Of a stretch of 64,000 bases of DNA, positions 55,301-60,629 are shown piece by piece (position 1 is the first letter of the stretch; every line of letters starts with the position of its first letter). The stretch spans positions 2,000,501 to 2,064,500 of the forward strand of contig CAHIKZ030000027.1 in the NCBI GenBank assembly GCA_903632075.3, written 5' to 3'. The stretch is from Acanthosepion pharaonis (Eukaryota > Mollusca > Cephalopoda > Sepiida > Sepiidae). The translations under genes and the position numbers were made by a program. The notes beneath the pieces are model-generated. The model was not told the origin of the DNA and did no database searches. It saw only the letters and a list, made by a program, of their open reading frames with translations.

Positions 55301-57070
55301 AAGGGAACACGTGATATATTTTGTTTTGTTTGAACCATCTGAGGAATTTATAATGTGTAATATATGAATCAGTTGATTTTCCATCCCACACCAAGAAAAC
55401 ATGCGTTTAATATGATTTTCAAAAGGAAAATGCGATCATTTTATGATTATTTACAAAGAATTTCAGAATAAATGTGATGGCATGGTGAAAGACAAAATTA
55501 AAGAATATTTAGATAAGTCAAGGCAACAAGCTAAGTTAATAGGTTATTGAAAACCTGCTTTTCATCACCTTAAATTTTTGACTGTATCCGCAAATTTCAA
55601 TTTTAATGAAACTAAATAATTTCCGTGGTAATTTACTAAAACTAGGAAACCCTCACCAGAAGGAAGTTATGATTTAAATTAATTTTGACGCTTGTACTCT
55701 AATAGCAATAATTCATACTTTTATTATTTCAGTTCGACTTACAAGATTACATAGTTTTCATACAAAGAAACACTTAAACAATATTACCTTTCTCTTTTTA
55801 ACACAAGCGATCCGTTGCAGATGGAAAACTGGGCGACAGTTTACCGCTCTTGATAATGGGAATTATCTGCATTTTAGCTGGTGTCACGTATCTCTTTCTC
55901 CCCGAAACCAACAATAAACACATGGAGGATACTTTTGATGGTATTTCCAAGGAAAATGTTCTGTCGATAAGGTAATAATATTTTATCAATTTATTAGTTT
56001 GTCATCACACAAAGGAATTGGCAAATTGTGTTCGAATTCTGGCTGTTCTAAGAACAGTTTTTTTTTTTACAGTAAGGTAGCGTTACGCTAAGAGAGAGTT
56101 TATACGGATAGAAGAAGTTAATGGTTAACTTGAAGCTGTTAAGATTGTAGTCACCGGGAAAACATCCTCCTGTGTATCGATTGTTCGCAGGAAGAAGCTG
56201 TTCAAGTGGAACTTATTTCTCACCGATGGAATGTTGATATTTGGTACAATTTAAGTGGCATGGTGAGTCTTAGCACTGAAGGTTAGAGCTACCGGAACCA
56301 AGGAATATAGTTCAACCGAGCACTTTGCATCGAACTAGTGAGAGGGCAGTGAAGTTGTCCACATCCTGCCTGTGAGAGAGAGGTTGAAGGATAGAAAATA
56401 ATTCGTCACCCACAAGGACTGGGGCACGCTTTTGAACTCTATCGAGAATGGAAAGTAAGGAATGTGCTGCTCTGCCAGAAGCGGTACAGGGAGCCGAACA
56501 TTTTACCATCTTTAACGATGGATCAGATGTACGAGTTCCACTTGAGGCCAAGGGTGTGTTTAAAGCTCAATATTCTATGAAGACATGGGTTTTCTCCGAG
56601 GGGACATCTATTTATATTGACTGGCTATAGTTAGGGTTTTTCCGATCGGCGATAATTTCTTCATAATCATACTGTGGATTTTAAAATGTTAGTATGACAG
56701 ATATTATGATAAATTAATTTTTAAACGAGAAAAATCATTATCATAAATTGTCAGGAAGCAGTTGAGTAGATGTCTGACACAAGACAACAATAATTGGGAA
56801 TTCCATGAATACAGGAATCACAAGACTAATGCATCGTCTACAAAAGAAATGAATAAATCACTGTCAGGTACGGATGTATATCATGGTTGTTTCTTTTATT
56901 AGCAAATGTTACAAAGCTGAAGACGTTTATATAGCAGCCTCTTAAATATATTGAATGACAGATTTTGATTGACTAATACTAATTTATGGATTTTTTTCTT
57001 CTCCAGGGAAGAAGACGAGTATCAGTTAGAAGCTAAGGCCGCTTTGAACACCCCAACACAGATGTTCTAA
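21087..57070 (+). CDS. SLC22-type organic cation/solute carrier, gene 2 (complete, 10 coding exons)
   Basis: Join of 21087-21229, 27452-27674, 34299-34402, 45180-45334, 46911-47082, 48548-48763, 53661-53887, 54229-54410, 55808-55971 and 57007-57070: 1650 nt, 549 codons plus TAA, all GT/AG with consistent phases. The protein has the SLC22 plan: N-terminal VGGCGRYQ and TM1; a large extracellular loop (about 48-130) with four N-glycosylation sequons (N56, N93, N99, N104), conserved cysteines and CTSWVYD; DRFGRKT (156-162) after TM2; ESPRW (270-274) after TM6; a cytoplasmic loop; ELYPTCVRN (443-451); PETNN (506-510); a short acidic tail. Family members carry organic cations, anions or carnitine-like zwitterions at the plasma membrane; the substrate is unknown here. 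Length is typical (about 550). It is a tandem paralogue of gene 1. The main uncertainty is 5' untranslated exons. Confidence 0.93.
21357..21406. repeat. (TA)n microsatellite
   Basis: About 25 TA units; a shorter (CA)n(TA)n lies at 21670-21702. Confidence 0.95.
22027..22428 (+). CDS. Unassigned ORF, possibly LINE-derived
   Basis: 133 codons inside gene 2 intron 1, from an ATG at 22027 to TAG. The first 40 residues are hydrophobic and low-complexity. The middle has VGEWHQTGLYHASATVRMS, which I cannot place. The later SRTEKATSTFKKLRDLVGWR loosely resembles the segment near the end of some LINE reverse transcriptases (a STFKKLR-like helix), and a DSNV-YYSG stretch near the end would fit that, but the resemblance is weak and the intervening sequence does not match. 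There are no clear splice sites or other domain. It could be chance coding sequence or a degraded repeat. Confidence 0.2.
   Translation: MILSASSTEVSVYYFHGYAVLIYIHIYLVQVGEWHQTGLYHASATVRMSNGSMRFLRVDNLSMDVELTSRTEKATSTFKKLRDLVGWRATCFAGEKSYEANRVQPEVEASKKRKYSMMHDSNVFYYSGRCQKQ
22746..22832. repeat. (TA)n plus hairpin
   Basis: (TA)n to 22770, then ATTATTTATTCAAAA pairing with TTTTTGAATAAATAAT around a 25-base loop. Downstream block GCTCTACTCTGTATTGAGCACT is shared with about 6515-6537. Confidence 0.7.
22908..22977. repeat. (TA)n microsatellite
   Basis: About 35 uninterrupted TA units. Confidence 0.95.
23123..23177. repeat. Palindrome centred on (TA)n
   Basis: GCATCTCTAA flanks the left side and TTAGAGATG the right side of about 19 TA units, making the whole segment self-complementary. 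Confidence 0.85.
23205..25150. mobile_element. Large foldback element with about 200-bp inverted ends
   Basis: The left end (23215-23400) and the reverse complement of the right end (24960-25145) share GAGATCGCTAAAAAGAG / GAGACCGCTAAAAAAGAG, a CTTAAACTTGA-like block, GTTCTTATTAAGAGGAAAG-type sequence and a TTTCGAAC-rich part, in the same order. The interior is very AT-rich with no ORF, and contains three alternating copies of an AGGTA(C/T)CT-TTTATGAAATTT motif (about 24290, 24405 and 24445). It looks like a non-autonomous DNA element of the foldback type. No target duplication could be confirmed by eye. Confidence 0.6.
27090..27400 (-). pseudogene. LINE 3' coding end (C-terminal ORF2 remnant)
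   Basis: The minus strand reads, with minor breaks, KYKDLEIEISNLWLIGT, then IPVVVEALGLVEK and VVLTITAHTIRRA. These correspond to the conserved tail of a widespread LINE family (KYKDLEIEV-RMW, VVPVVVGALG, LLGTAHILRK). The adjacent (ATT)n at 27399-27425 is the typical 3' repeat tail. It lies about 50 bp before gene 2 exon 2. It is probably the same family as 60630-61200. Confidence 0.75.
27452..27674 (+). CDS. Gene 2 exon 2 (extracellular loop)
   Basis: 223 nt, acceptor TCATGAAG, donor GTAAGT. It encodes RCAIPELANDTY, YSSCHLYVNKS and NCTSWVYDKSIFQTT: the glycosylated cysteine-bearing loop between TM1 and TM2 that defines the SLC22 family. The equivalent gene 1 exon lies outside the window. Confidence 0.92.
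27845..28054 (+). repeat. Probable 5' LTR of degenerate Gypsy-type element
   Basis: Begins TGTTATGGGGACATACC, ends ...GGTCCACAACA, and is followed after one base by TGGCGACGAGGATTT, a primer-binding-site-like sequence. No second LTR was found in the window, so the limits rest on the TG...CA ends and the primer-site position. Confidence 0.5.
28047..28223 (+). repeat. Primer-binding-site region in three tandem copies
   Basis: CCACAACACTGGCGACGAGG, CCACAACACTGGCGGCAAAA and TCTACAACGCTGGCGACTAG head three units at 28047, 28112 and 28186, each continuing to a GAACT(T/C)CACG block. The third is the most diverged. Confidence 0.8.
28568..29970 (+). pseudogene. Gypsy-type gag and protease start, degenerate
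   Basis: A broken gag reading frame. It has a glutamine/glutamate-rich coiled-coil start (EEKQLELQRK-type repeats, 28600-28770); a capsid-like domain (TFASYFRRYEDLFEI, LLLRKLGTTEHSKF; 28850-29430); and two zinc knuckles, C-x2-C-x3-H-x4-C and C-x2-C-x4-H-x4-C (about 29575-29680). A protease-like block (LVSGSDLSIINLHTW, about 29790-29835) follows, in which the catalytic DTG is replaced by VSG. Nonsense codons lie at 28774 and 29134, with frame changes near 28590 and 29560. The element stops around 29970 without reverse transcriptase, next to a LINE fragment. Inactive. Confidence 0.75.
30005..30960 (+). pseudogene. LINE reverse transcriptase remnant (endonuclease/RT type)
   Basis: Frame-broken plus-strand blocks in the expected order: CFIDYAKALDKIRYKELLEL (first catalytic Asp region), a decayed active-site block (around AVDSLFIADTETELQ where YADD is expected), INCKKT, LYSNEC, MWYHRRMLT-like and HIAGKTGRGKHRITYL. 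This is the domain order of CR1/RTE-grade LINEs with a C-terminal MRKE/GRGRQRITYL tail. Dead. Confidence 0.7.
31600..31631. repeat. (TA)n microsatellite
   Basis: About 16 TA units. Confidence 0.9.
31855..32010 (+). pseudogene. LINE C-terminal scrap
   Basis: Plus-strand KMMQLKLLKHVMRKECLEI and GRERTQRIAKGLEYT correspond to the LKFLGHIMRKE and GRGRQRIT blocks of the LINE type seen at 30005-30960. Separate, shorter and decayed. Confidence 0.5.
32218..32395 (+). repeat. tRNA-type SINE, copy 3 (truncated)
   Basis: Begins CAGTGGAGTAATGGATAGCG, the same head as copy 1 read on its minus strand, then ACGTGCTAATACCCTTGGGA and GACAGACTGGGTTCTATAGA, matching the bodies of copies 1 and 2. The 3' hairpin part is missing. 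Confidence 0.65.
33131..33206. repeat. Hairpin inverted repeat
   Basis: AATTATTTTCACATGGCC and GGCCATGTGAAAATAATT are perfect complements; the inner AAGTAAATA/TATTTACTT also pair. Total about 75 bp. Confidence 0.85.
34299..34402 (+). CDS. Gene 2 exon 3
   Basis: 104 nt, acceptor TTGTCCTAG, donor GTAAGT. It encodes FNLVCGKEWLAHQIFTVFFA and TM2 up to GWLSD, ending with CG of the split Arg codon that begins the RFGRKT loop. Confidence 0.9.
34438..34646. repeat. (TA)n, (CA)n and (GA)n cluster
   Basis: (TA)n 34438-34470, CA/TA 34502-34545, TA then GA 34608-34646. The last borders the left end of the Penelope-like element. Confidence 0.9.
35304..35480 (-). repeat. Gypsy 3' LTR
   Basis: 177 bp, TGTAAGG...CTCTACA. 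On the plus strand it contains GGTTCGATTCC (35461-35471), a perfect tRNA box B match. A polypurine tract (GAAGGGAGGGGG on the minus strand, about 35483-35494) lies just inside. Confidence 0.93.
35505..36182 (-). pseudogene. Gypsy integrase C-terminal/tail region
   Basis: Minus-strand frame with SPAMMLYGRVIKDHLP, GETVQIQNQVGPYPRRWAKT (typical post-core integrase domain), YNVRMDGSNRVTRRNRRFLR and a Pro/Glu-rich end. It is out of frame with the upstream integrase core, so it is a frame-broken continuation rather than a gene of its own. Confidence 0.75.
36076..37662 (-). pseudogene. Gypsy RNase H and integrase
   Basis: Longest uninterrupted frame of the element. RNase H: LSTDFSKTGLGYFL, VEGEALALVYGLEACRMF, VTVDHKPLVKIF and a PDCTSR end. 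Integrase: zinc-binding part with H-x3-H (HSAH) and CKVCN; catalytic residues in VTDFF, STDGGPPF and NGRAELAVK, so the D, D, E triad is present. The tether and GYPVPE-like spacing look normal. The reading frame changes at about 36180 before the C-terminal part. Confidence 0.9.
37663..38690 (-). pseudogene. Gypsy reverse transcriptase, frame-broken
   Basis: Blocks in order on the minus strand: PKPSAVHTPIPVPHHWK, LGIIEPVPVGTPTTWCSRMV, VRWTYRS with LNT, YHSLTLSPSARDATTFIT, then CIDDTILW (about 37930-37955) where Y-x-DD is expected (one base change from Tyr to Cys), and GIVFNPQKFHF. At least three frame shifts separate them. Confidence 0.8.
38700..39030 (-). pseudogene. Gypsy aspartic protease
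   Basis: The minus strand contains IADTGAQTCSSG (catalytic DTG at about 38922-38932), followed by a KILKCPDKC stretch and a hydrophobic GVIFAKV strand. The frame continues into the reverse-transcriptase leader. Confidence 0.75.
39033..40150 (-). pseudogene. Gypsy gag, frame-broken
   Basis: Starts at ATG 40150 (MDEQTQQTLLRQ coiled coil), with a capsid-like part (WAIFIDSWNRYKEM, LLRHIKLVAVRS), a frame change near 39740, then SITDFVARLRSVAKFC and zinc-finger segments: CKWCGKSSHP...C and CNNCGLTGHLKGVC (C-x2-C-x4-H-x4-C). The region downstream is basic. Confidence 0.8.
40181..40194 (-). other. Gypsy primer binding site
   Basis: Directly inside the 5' LTR, on the minus strand: TGGCGTCGCCGATA. 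It starts with TGG as required to pair with a tRNA CCA end; the tRNA is not identified with certainty. Confidence 0.65.
40195..40372 (-). repeat. Gypsy 5' LTR
   Basis: 178 bp, near-identical to the 3' LTR; the differences are an extra A in AGCCCACTCTCG and C for T in CCATTCCGGT. Confidence 0.93.
41759..41812. repeat. (TA)n microsatellite
   Basis: About 27 TA units between the Penelope-like element and the Tc1 fragment. Confidence 0.95.
41834..42240 (+). pseudogene. Tc1-like transposase, C-terminal half
   Basis: Starts with DETKLELNSMDK, the same block at which the 17526-18459 element is cut, then HGNGFLKPIQKTL, IFMQDNAPCHKSK (second catalytic Asp), MTWLPQSTDVNPIENLWS (catalytic Glu). The spacing fits the DD34E type. 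A frame break lies between 41870 and 41960. Same family as 17526-18459. The right end breaks off at the inverted duplication 42196-42263. Confidence 0.8.
42196..42263. repeat. Perfect inverted duplication at transposase break
   Basis: CCCATAGAAAACTTATGGAG and its exact complement CTCCATAAGTTTTCTATGGG flank a spacer of about 40 bases, inside and just beyond the NPIENLW codons. Confidence 0.9.
42290..44010 (-). pseudogene. L1/Tx1-like LINE reverse transcriptase, 5' truncated and deleted
   Basis: GC-richer than its surroundings. Minus-strand frames: 43995-43498 with RSPGVDGLPYELYLRL, GVITLLKKGKG, DDYRPITLLNTELKILAKIL; 43410-43201 with MDQSKAFDRVDHRYLAAVL; then 43122-42531 with ILGVWFGPNLQLEKNW and further C-terminal sequence. 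The active-site YADD block, expected between the last two, is missing, so an internal deletion is likely. Several frame breaks. Dead. Confidence 0.8.
44068..44133 (+). repeat. Short tandem repeat at LINE edge
   Basis: CTGATCCGCCCTCTGATCT is repeated about two and a half times, ending CTGATCCGCCGTC. Confidence 0.85.
44497..44552. repeat. (TA)n microsatellite
   Basis: About 28 TA units, left border of the foldback that follows. Confidence 0.95.
44575..44798. repeat. Foldback element with about 105-bp arms
   Basis: Arms 44575-44682 and 44694-44798: TTATGTTTATACATT/AATGTATAAACATAA, GTTTTATAATAAACAGTAT/ATACTGTTTATTATAAAAC, GACCTGAATG/CATTCAGACC. The loop is only about 11 bases. Bordered by (TA)n left and (CA)n(TA)n right. 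Confidence 0.88.
44800..44894. repeat. (CA)n-(TA)n microsatellite
   Basis: Seven CA units, then about 38 TA units with one phase slip. Confidence 0.95.
45180..45334 (+). CDS. Gene 2 exon 4
   Basis: 155 nt, acceptor TTTTTTACAG, donor GTAAGT. It encodes RFGRKTIIIGALMLQG (TM2-TM3 loop and TM3), VILVLRFLTAVGGAGSF (TM4) and VVFG. Confidence 0.92.
46051..46108. repeat. (TA)n microsatellite
   Basis: About 28 TA units preceded by CATACATACA. Confidence 0.95.
46314..46366. repeat. (TA)n microsatellite
   Basis: About 26 TA units, left border of the hairpin repeat. Confidence 0.95.
46373..46541. repeat. Near-perfect 78-bp inverted repeat
   Basis: Arms 46373-46450 and 46464-46541 match with only about three differences, confined to the outer 20 bases (CGATTGGTTCTGGCATGAAA versus CGATTGGGTCTAGCATGAAA); the loop is CAGAGATAGAACG. 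One arm plus loop is present as a single copy at about 19360-19450, so the inverted form arose by duplication of that repeat. (TA)n on both sides. Confidence 0.92.
46675..46790 (-). repeat. Possible tRNA-type SINE head
   Basis: The minus strand reads GAGATGGTTAACGGGCTAATC then GAATTCGATCCACACTGTG, spaced like tRNA A and B boxes. Weak, no second copy seen. Confidence 0.35.
46911..47082 (+). CDS. Gene 2 exon 5
   Basis: 172 nt, acceptor TACTATACAG, donor GTAAGA. Encodes GTEISSMKNRANASMSVQMY, YVILSLLVYYVRNWDLILLL, ending with split Trp. Direct counterpart of 558-729. Confidence 0.92.
47083..48547 (+). other. Gene 2 intron 5 (1.5 kb)
   Basis: Contains the mariner remnant and its flanking direct repeats. 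The rest is unrecognised AT-rich DNA. Confidence 0.65.
47690..48298 (+). pseudogene. mariner transposase remnant between direct repeats
   Basis: Frame-broken blocks NDQFLDRIGTCDDKFI, SVD-S with FKTKIVPTKDYGN/KLKLYQQKIMVIVW, RQQLDEIEIQL and WPHVVRMTL, the order of a mariner (SETMAR-type) transposase from its first catalytic region onward. The second catalytic block is decayed (YPWPHVVRM where a HDNARPHVA-like block is expected). About 90-base direct repeats flank it: 47690-47775 and 48203-48298 share GATCTG/GATATGATGA, AAACGATGAT and AAGTG-CAACA motifs. Confidence 0.7.
48548..48763 (+). CDS. Gene 2 exon 6
   Basis: 216 nt, acceptor TCAATTTAG, donor GTATGA (weaker than usual). Encodes VVPESPRWLLIVKKEKEAE, a charged loop and RKRTIILLFNW. 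Confidence 0.9.
49246..49332 (+). pseudogene. 5S rRNA-derived segment (pseudogene or SINE head)
   Basis: GATCACCGAAGTTAAGCAAC, GTCGAGCTTGGTCAGTACTC and GCTTGGGAATACCAGGTGCT match positions about 35-115 of animal 5S rRNA, including box A (AGTTAAGCAACGTCG) and the start of box C (GTACT). The first 35 or so bases of 5S are not recognisable and the terminal stem cannot form, so this is not a functional gene. GC-rich sequence continues to about 49640 (CGGCGCCGGGCTAAGATCTC), which may be the body of a 5S-type SINE. Confidence 0.75.
50860..51560 (-). pseudogene. hAT transposase remnant (ZMYM1-like)
   Basis: Minus-strand frame 51110-50865 contains ALRVLLTTLVTVARAERSFS followed by NLKLIKNYLRTAINDERLAM, the hAT C-terminal dimerisation domain in its common zinc-finger-MYM-type-1-like form. 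Upstream pieces at 51560-51380 (MQLAALFKTMVMPLSTPREI) and 51300-51180 (NLEVHCKRFQ) belong to the same protein with frame breaks. The N-terminal part is missing. Confidence 0.7.
51882..51957 (-). repeat. tRNA-type SINE, second family, copy 1
   Basis: The minus strand reads CTGGTGTAATGGTTAGCAGG (A-box-like) and GTGAGTTCGATCCTCACTGG (B-box-like). The tail beyond 51882 and an inverted tail-like segment at 51960-52000 (GCGTAGCTTAGATGTGGCAC) are shared with the copy at 54633-54775. Confidence 0.6.
53661..53887 (+). CDS. Gene 2 exon 7
   Basis: 227 nt, acceptor CTATTCACAG, donor GTAAGA. Encodes CVSSFTYYGLLLNTEHLSGN, IFLNFFFGALVEIPAYILCM and GRKKLYIAFMVIGG. Confidence 0.92.
54229..54410 (+). CDS. Gene 2 exon 8
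   Basis: 182 nt, acceptor TTATTCAG, donor GTATGT. Encodes TTLAILSRLCITGEFGIIYL, HTCELYPTCVRNGALGAMST and APYLILM. Confidence 0.92.
54411..55807 (+). other. Gene 2 intron 8 (1.4 kb)
   Basis: Contains the SINE at 54633-54775. The rest has no recognised element. Confidence 0.6.
54633..54775 (+). repeat. tRNA-type SINE, second family, copy 2
   Basis: GACGTGGTGTAATAATTAGC then GTGTTCGATCCTCACGGGGT, spaced like tRNA A and B boxes, followed by tail CTTGTTCCACATTTAAGCCA and CGCTTAGAAAATCACC, shared with the region 51800-52000. Confidence 0.6.
55808..55971 (+). CDS. Gene 2 exon 9
   Basis: 164 nt, acceptor ACACAAG, donor GTAATA. Encodes RSVADGKLGDSLPLLIMGII (TM12), FLPETNNKHMEDTFDG and ISKENVLSI, ending in AG of a split Arg codon. 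Here the reading frame stays open where gene 1 has two stops. Confidence 0.92.
56060..56570 (-). pseudogene. LINE 3' end (Jockey/CR1-type) in gene 2 intron 9
   Basis: The minus strand has HSLLSILDRVQKRAPVLVGD, LSHRQDVDNFTALSLV, then after a break LNSFFLRTI and PGDYNLNSFK. These match the ILDRVQ-RA--LIGD, L-HRR-V, SFFPRT and FP-DYNL-SFK blocks near the end of Jockey/CR1-type LINE proteins. Broken frames. Confidence 0.7.
57007..57070 (+). CDS. Gene 2 exon 10 (last coding exon)
   Basis: Acceptor TTCTTCTCCAG, then REEDEYQLEAKAALNTPTQM plus F and TAA at 57068-57070. Short acidic cytoplasmic tail, conserved in the orphaned gene 1 exon 10. Confidence 0.9.
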
Positions 57071-57099
57071 ACTATGGAACATCGAAATATTTCACTTCA

Positions 57100-57360
57100 G
57101 AGAATTTCATTAAAAAATAAAAATAATAATAAAAACAATAGAAGTGAAAGACAACATCTTAAAATTTTTAAAGAAGTTGTAATAAAATTGTTTGCGATCG
57201 TCTCAAAATGTGTCGGAAACTGTAGGAGTTTATTAAATGAATTTGTTTATCATTCAAATGGATATGTATTATTCAGGTTCGAATTTCTGATTGTTTAATG
57301 AAAGCACTAACTGGTCGATGAATCCTGTTGTGTATTTGTGGTAATGTATTTTTCATTAAA
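57100..57360 (+). terminator. Candidate polyadenylation signals of gene 2
   Basis: ATTAAAAAATAAA at about 57101-57113 contains overlapping ATTAAA and AATAAA hexamers 30-45 bases after the stop; another ATTAAA lies near 57355. Which is used cannot be told. Confidence 0.35.
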
Positions 57361-58621
57361 GTGCTGACAATGTTGAATCTTCGAGGCATCATTACTTTAT
57401 TAGTCATATAGTGTTTTAAATTCTAGAATAATATTTGAAAATAGCAAATAATATCCTTGTAAGACATTGACCACAATAAACATGTGATCGCTAGAAATTT
57501 TAAAAATTAATTTCTGAAAGAAATAAAAATATGTCGATAATGATTCTAGTACTCTAATTGTTAAGTTTTCTTTTCTTTTCTTCCAAGTCCAGTTTTTAAA
57601 CAATATGGCCAACCGACATTCCAGTTTTCAATTATTCGGACCTTGTTGGAATTTGAATTTGTATTTCTGTCTTGTAGCTTTATCGACCGAAAATTAGCTC
57701 GACCATTTTCTGATGCATAGCATTTTGTTGAACATTTACATCCTGACTAACGTCCAGTTAATTATTGAATCTTTTAATTGTTTACCTACCATATACGAGG
57801 ACATTACATCAATTCAAACAGAAAAACATGAGAAGAAATGACTATGAAATCCCTATGGTCTGGTTAGATTCAGTCCTCGCATAAAGTACCTAAAATCCAT
57901 CCCAGCGTAAAAAATGAACCCAAAATCTTTTTTTACATTAAAACGTGTCTTATTTGTTTTCCCGCTTATTCTTCGGTTTTAAACTTTCAGCTATTTAATC
58001 TGAAATTAACTCATTTTGTTTTTAATTAATGCTGCTTTCTATTAGGAACTAAGAATATATCAAACTAGAATATTAAACATTTTTAAAAATAGTTTTACGC
58101 CGATCAGGGCGATAAAAGTCAATAACCAATGAGTGCTTACTGAAAGAGAAGGAACAAGAGTAGACAATAAAAGATCATAATTAAATATGACCATCTTTTT
58201 ACACAGTTTTGTAAATACCTATTTGTGCAACATTTTTGTCTGGTTGCTGATACACAAAATTTGACCCTATATACAACCTCATTTTCTAATTCATTCTTCA
58301 TGTGGCTGAAAACTAAAAAAAACATGGTTCCAAATTCTGTTAGTGGATTTCAGGTTAATAGAATATTTTTCCTCGCTCAAAGTAATCATCTTGGATCCAC
58401 TACAAGCTTATCATTAAGCTTTTTTTTTTATTTTCTCGTATCCTTTTTGCGGCTCGTTTCAGACGACTTTCGTCGAGTTTTATAAATTTACATAATTTTT
58501 TATTCGTTACTGAATTGTTTTTTTTTATTTTAATTTTTCACCTTTTTTCCAATTATATTTAAATATATATAGTTTCAATTACTATTAATTCATCATTTAA
58601 AATATATACACTAAATATAAA

Positions 58622-58819
58622 TTGTATATAAATTGTTCCACATCTAAAAAAATCAAAATGGAAGTTAAATTCACTGTCGTAGCTCATCTATCGTTTCCTT
58701 CATCTTTTAAACCTTCATCAAAAGTAAAACTAATAGCCAAAAATATTAATAATAGGGAAGTTTTAATTTATGTCAGTGGTAATTGTCAGCTGTATGAGAA
58801 ACATTCTAATACTTCCTGA
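58622..58819 (+). CDS. Unassigned short ORF, possible exon
   Basis: 65 codons; an internal ATG with AAAATGG context gives MEVKFTVVAHLSFPSSFK, then KVKLIAKNINNREVLIYVSG and TGA. Alternation of hydrophobic and polar residues suggests a beta-sandwich, and KN-NNRE-LIYVSG faintly recalls transglutaminase C-terminal beta domains, but I cannot confirm this. A donor-like GTAATT occurs within the ORF at about 58779, and the next segment (58859-58968) starts after a strong acceptor in a compatible phase, so this could be part of an unannotated gene. It could equally be a relic or chance. Confidence 0.25.
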   Translation: MYINCSTSKKIKMEVKFTVVAHLSFPSSFKPSSKVKLIAKNINNREVLIYVSGNCQLYEKHSNTS

Positions 58820-58858
58820 AATCTATAATATTCTGTGAGATTGACTTATTTATTTCAG

Positions 58859-58968
58859 CAAAGATCAGCAAATTACGTGGAACCCTGGGTTCACAACTAC
58901 CAGGAAAATTTTCTAAAAGTGCCAAGAGATACGGAGTCCGTGATGAAAAAGAGTTAATTGCAGGTTAA
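58859..58968 (+). CDS. Exon-like segment, unassigned
   Basis: Bounded by TTATTTCAG and by GCAG|GTTAAA. Open in one phase throughout: KISKLRGTLGSQLPGKFSKS, AKRYGVRDEKELIAG. Base composition is less AT-rich than the flanks. No family is recognised. Confidence 0.25.
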
Positions 58969-59164
58969 AATCCTTTGTCTTTATTTTACATCTTTTACTA
59001 CTTTGTATGGATTTTTTTTAGGAAACTGGAGATTTTGATTCATTCGATGTTCTGTTTTCTCCTATGTCTTTACATGTCCTGTTTTAATGATTGGAAAAAT
59101 GTTTCTAATTTAGTTTGCAATCCTGTAATGCTACTAATAGTAATCTATTTTAAATACTATGTAA

Positions 59165-59900
59165 GACTCAAAGAAACCGCGGAAAATGTAATCTGTTATT
59201 ACAATTATTTTGTATATACCTAACGAAATCACAGTCAGACACTCTATTAATATATCCGTAAATAAAAAATGACTTGTTTTACTATGGTAGGGGTTGAACA
59301 ACTGATGAAACATCTGAAAAGTAAAGTGGGGACTAGTGACTGGTGCGTTAAAACTTAATAGTAATATTTCTAAAAATAAACATTTTTGTGGTCTCAAATG
59401 ACAGCAAAATCTGAAGCGATCGAAACTCATCGATGTTGACAATATCATGGACAGACCATGTTATAAATTCAGGTAGACTATAAAGCAAAAAGAACTGCTA
59501 TTAGAAAGAATTGAAATTTCGTGTATGAAGTAAAGAAGACTTGGAGTATATGACGATTACGGATCTGATCGCAGTCAAGAGCTATGGAATAATATAGCGA
59601 AAGAGCTTCATGACAAGTTGAAAACACAATAAGATGTTTCAGTTTCTGTATGATTAAAAACCGGCTTTATTAAATATCTCGAAAATGTTAATCTATTTGT
59701 ATAGCTATTTTGCACATACCTAACTTAATAACGGTATGTCTTTATAAATCTACAAATATCACTGATTTTTAACGTGGCAGAGGTTGAATAACGGATGAAA
59801 GAAGTAGAAAGTAGGGAATACTTGAGTTGGTGGTGAGCTAAAATGTAATAATTTTCAGAAACACACTAAAAATATCTAACAATTTTCTAGGCACAAAGAA
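59165..59900 (+). repeat. Local duplication, two copies about 490 bp apart
   Basis: 59165-59420 and 59655-59895 share in order GAAAATGT-AATCT, ATACCTAAC, GTTGAA-AAC-GATGAAA, AAAGT-GGGA and a TTTCTAAAAATAAACA-like block. Diverged and non-coding. Confidence 0.55.
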
Positions 59901-60431
59901 AAAAAGGTGCAGCGAACGAAATAAGGTTATATTGAAGAATGTCGAGAGTAACAAATTCAGAAATTTTAAGAAGAGGAAGTATTGAGGGATTTTTAATAAA
60001 TAACGAGAGCTGAAATGTTGGATATATTTAATGAGTAAATTTTAGAATTTTGGAATTTAGCACTCATGGCTCACCAAAGTTAAAATATGCAGAAGAACGT
60101 AGTGAGATAGATATTAGACAAATTGAGGGAATGAAATGATGAACATGTACACGAAGATGTGAAGAAGTAGTTATCGTTGAGAGCAACAACAGACAGGAAG
60201 CAAATTTGTATATTACATTTTTGAGATTCTTCTTTTTATAAGGTGGTTCTAAAATCAATGCCATTCAATCGATTTCCTTGATTAGAAATAAAGATTGAGA
60301 AGCTAGCGTCATACACAATTGCTGTCAAGTATTTGAATATAATATGTATACTATATGGAATACTATTGATCTTAAATTGCAACCTTCAATATGATTCATA
60401 AAAGTGTAAATCTTATGAGAAAATCAACCGA

Positions 60432-60617
60432 AGTGTGTACAGTTTTGCAAAGAAATTGCTATTCACTAGTTGGTTCAGCGTAAATGCATTCAAAATATTA
60501 GGTGCTTATTTACATATGATCGTTTCGCGGCATATCAACATTTATTTAGCTTTGCTTAAGATCGTGATCATCAAACTAATTAATAACAACAACAACAATA
60601 ATAATAATAATAATATC
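60432..60617 (+). repeat. Dispersed repeat with (AAC)n(AAT)n tail
   Basis: 60432-60580 matches 15940-16085. It is followed directly by AACAACAACAACAATAATAA at 60585-60617, which could be the 3' tail of a retroposon. Confidence 0.55.
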
Positions 60618-60629
60618 CCAATGCAGAGT

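Larger units (their letters stand above)
57361..60430. other. Downstream region of gene 2
   Basis: AT-rich DNA without a supported gene. Contains the two exon-like segments around 58622-58968 and the duplicated block 59165-59900. 57361-58600 shows nothing recognised. Confidence 0.55.
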
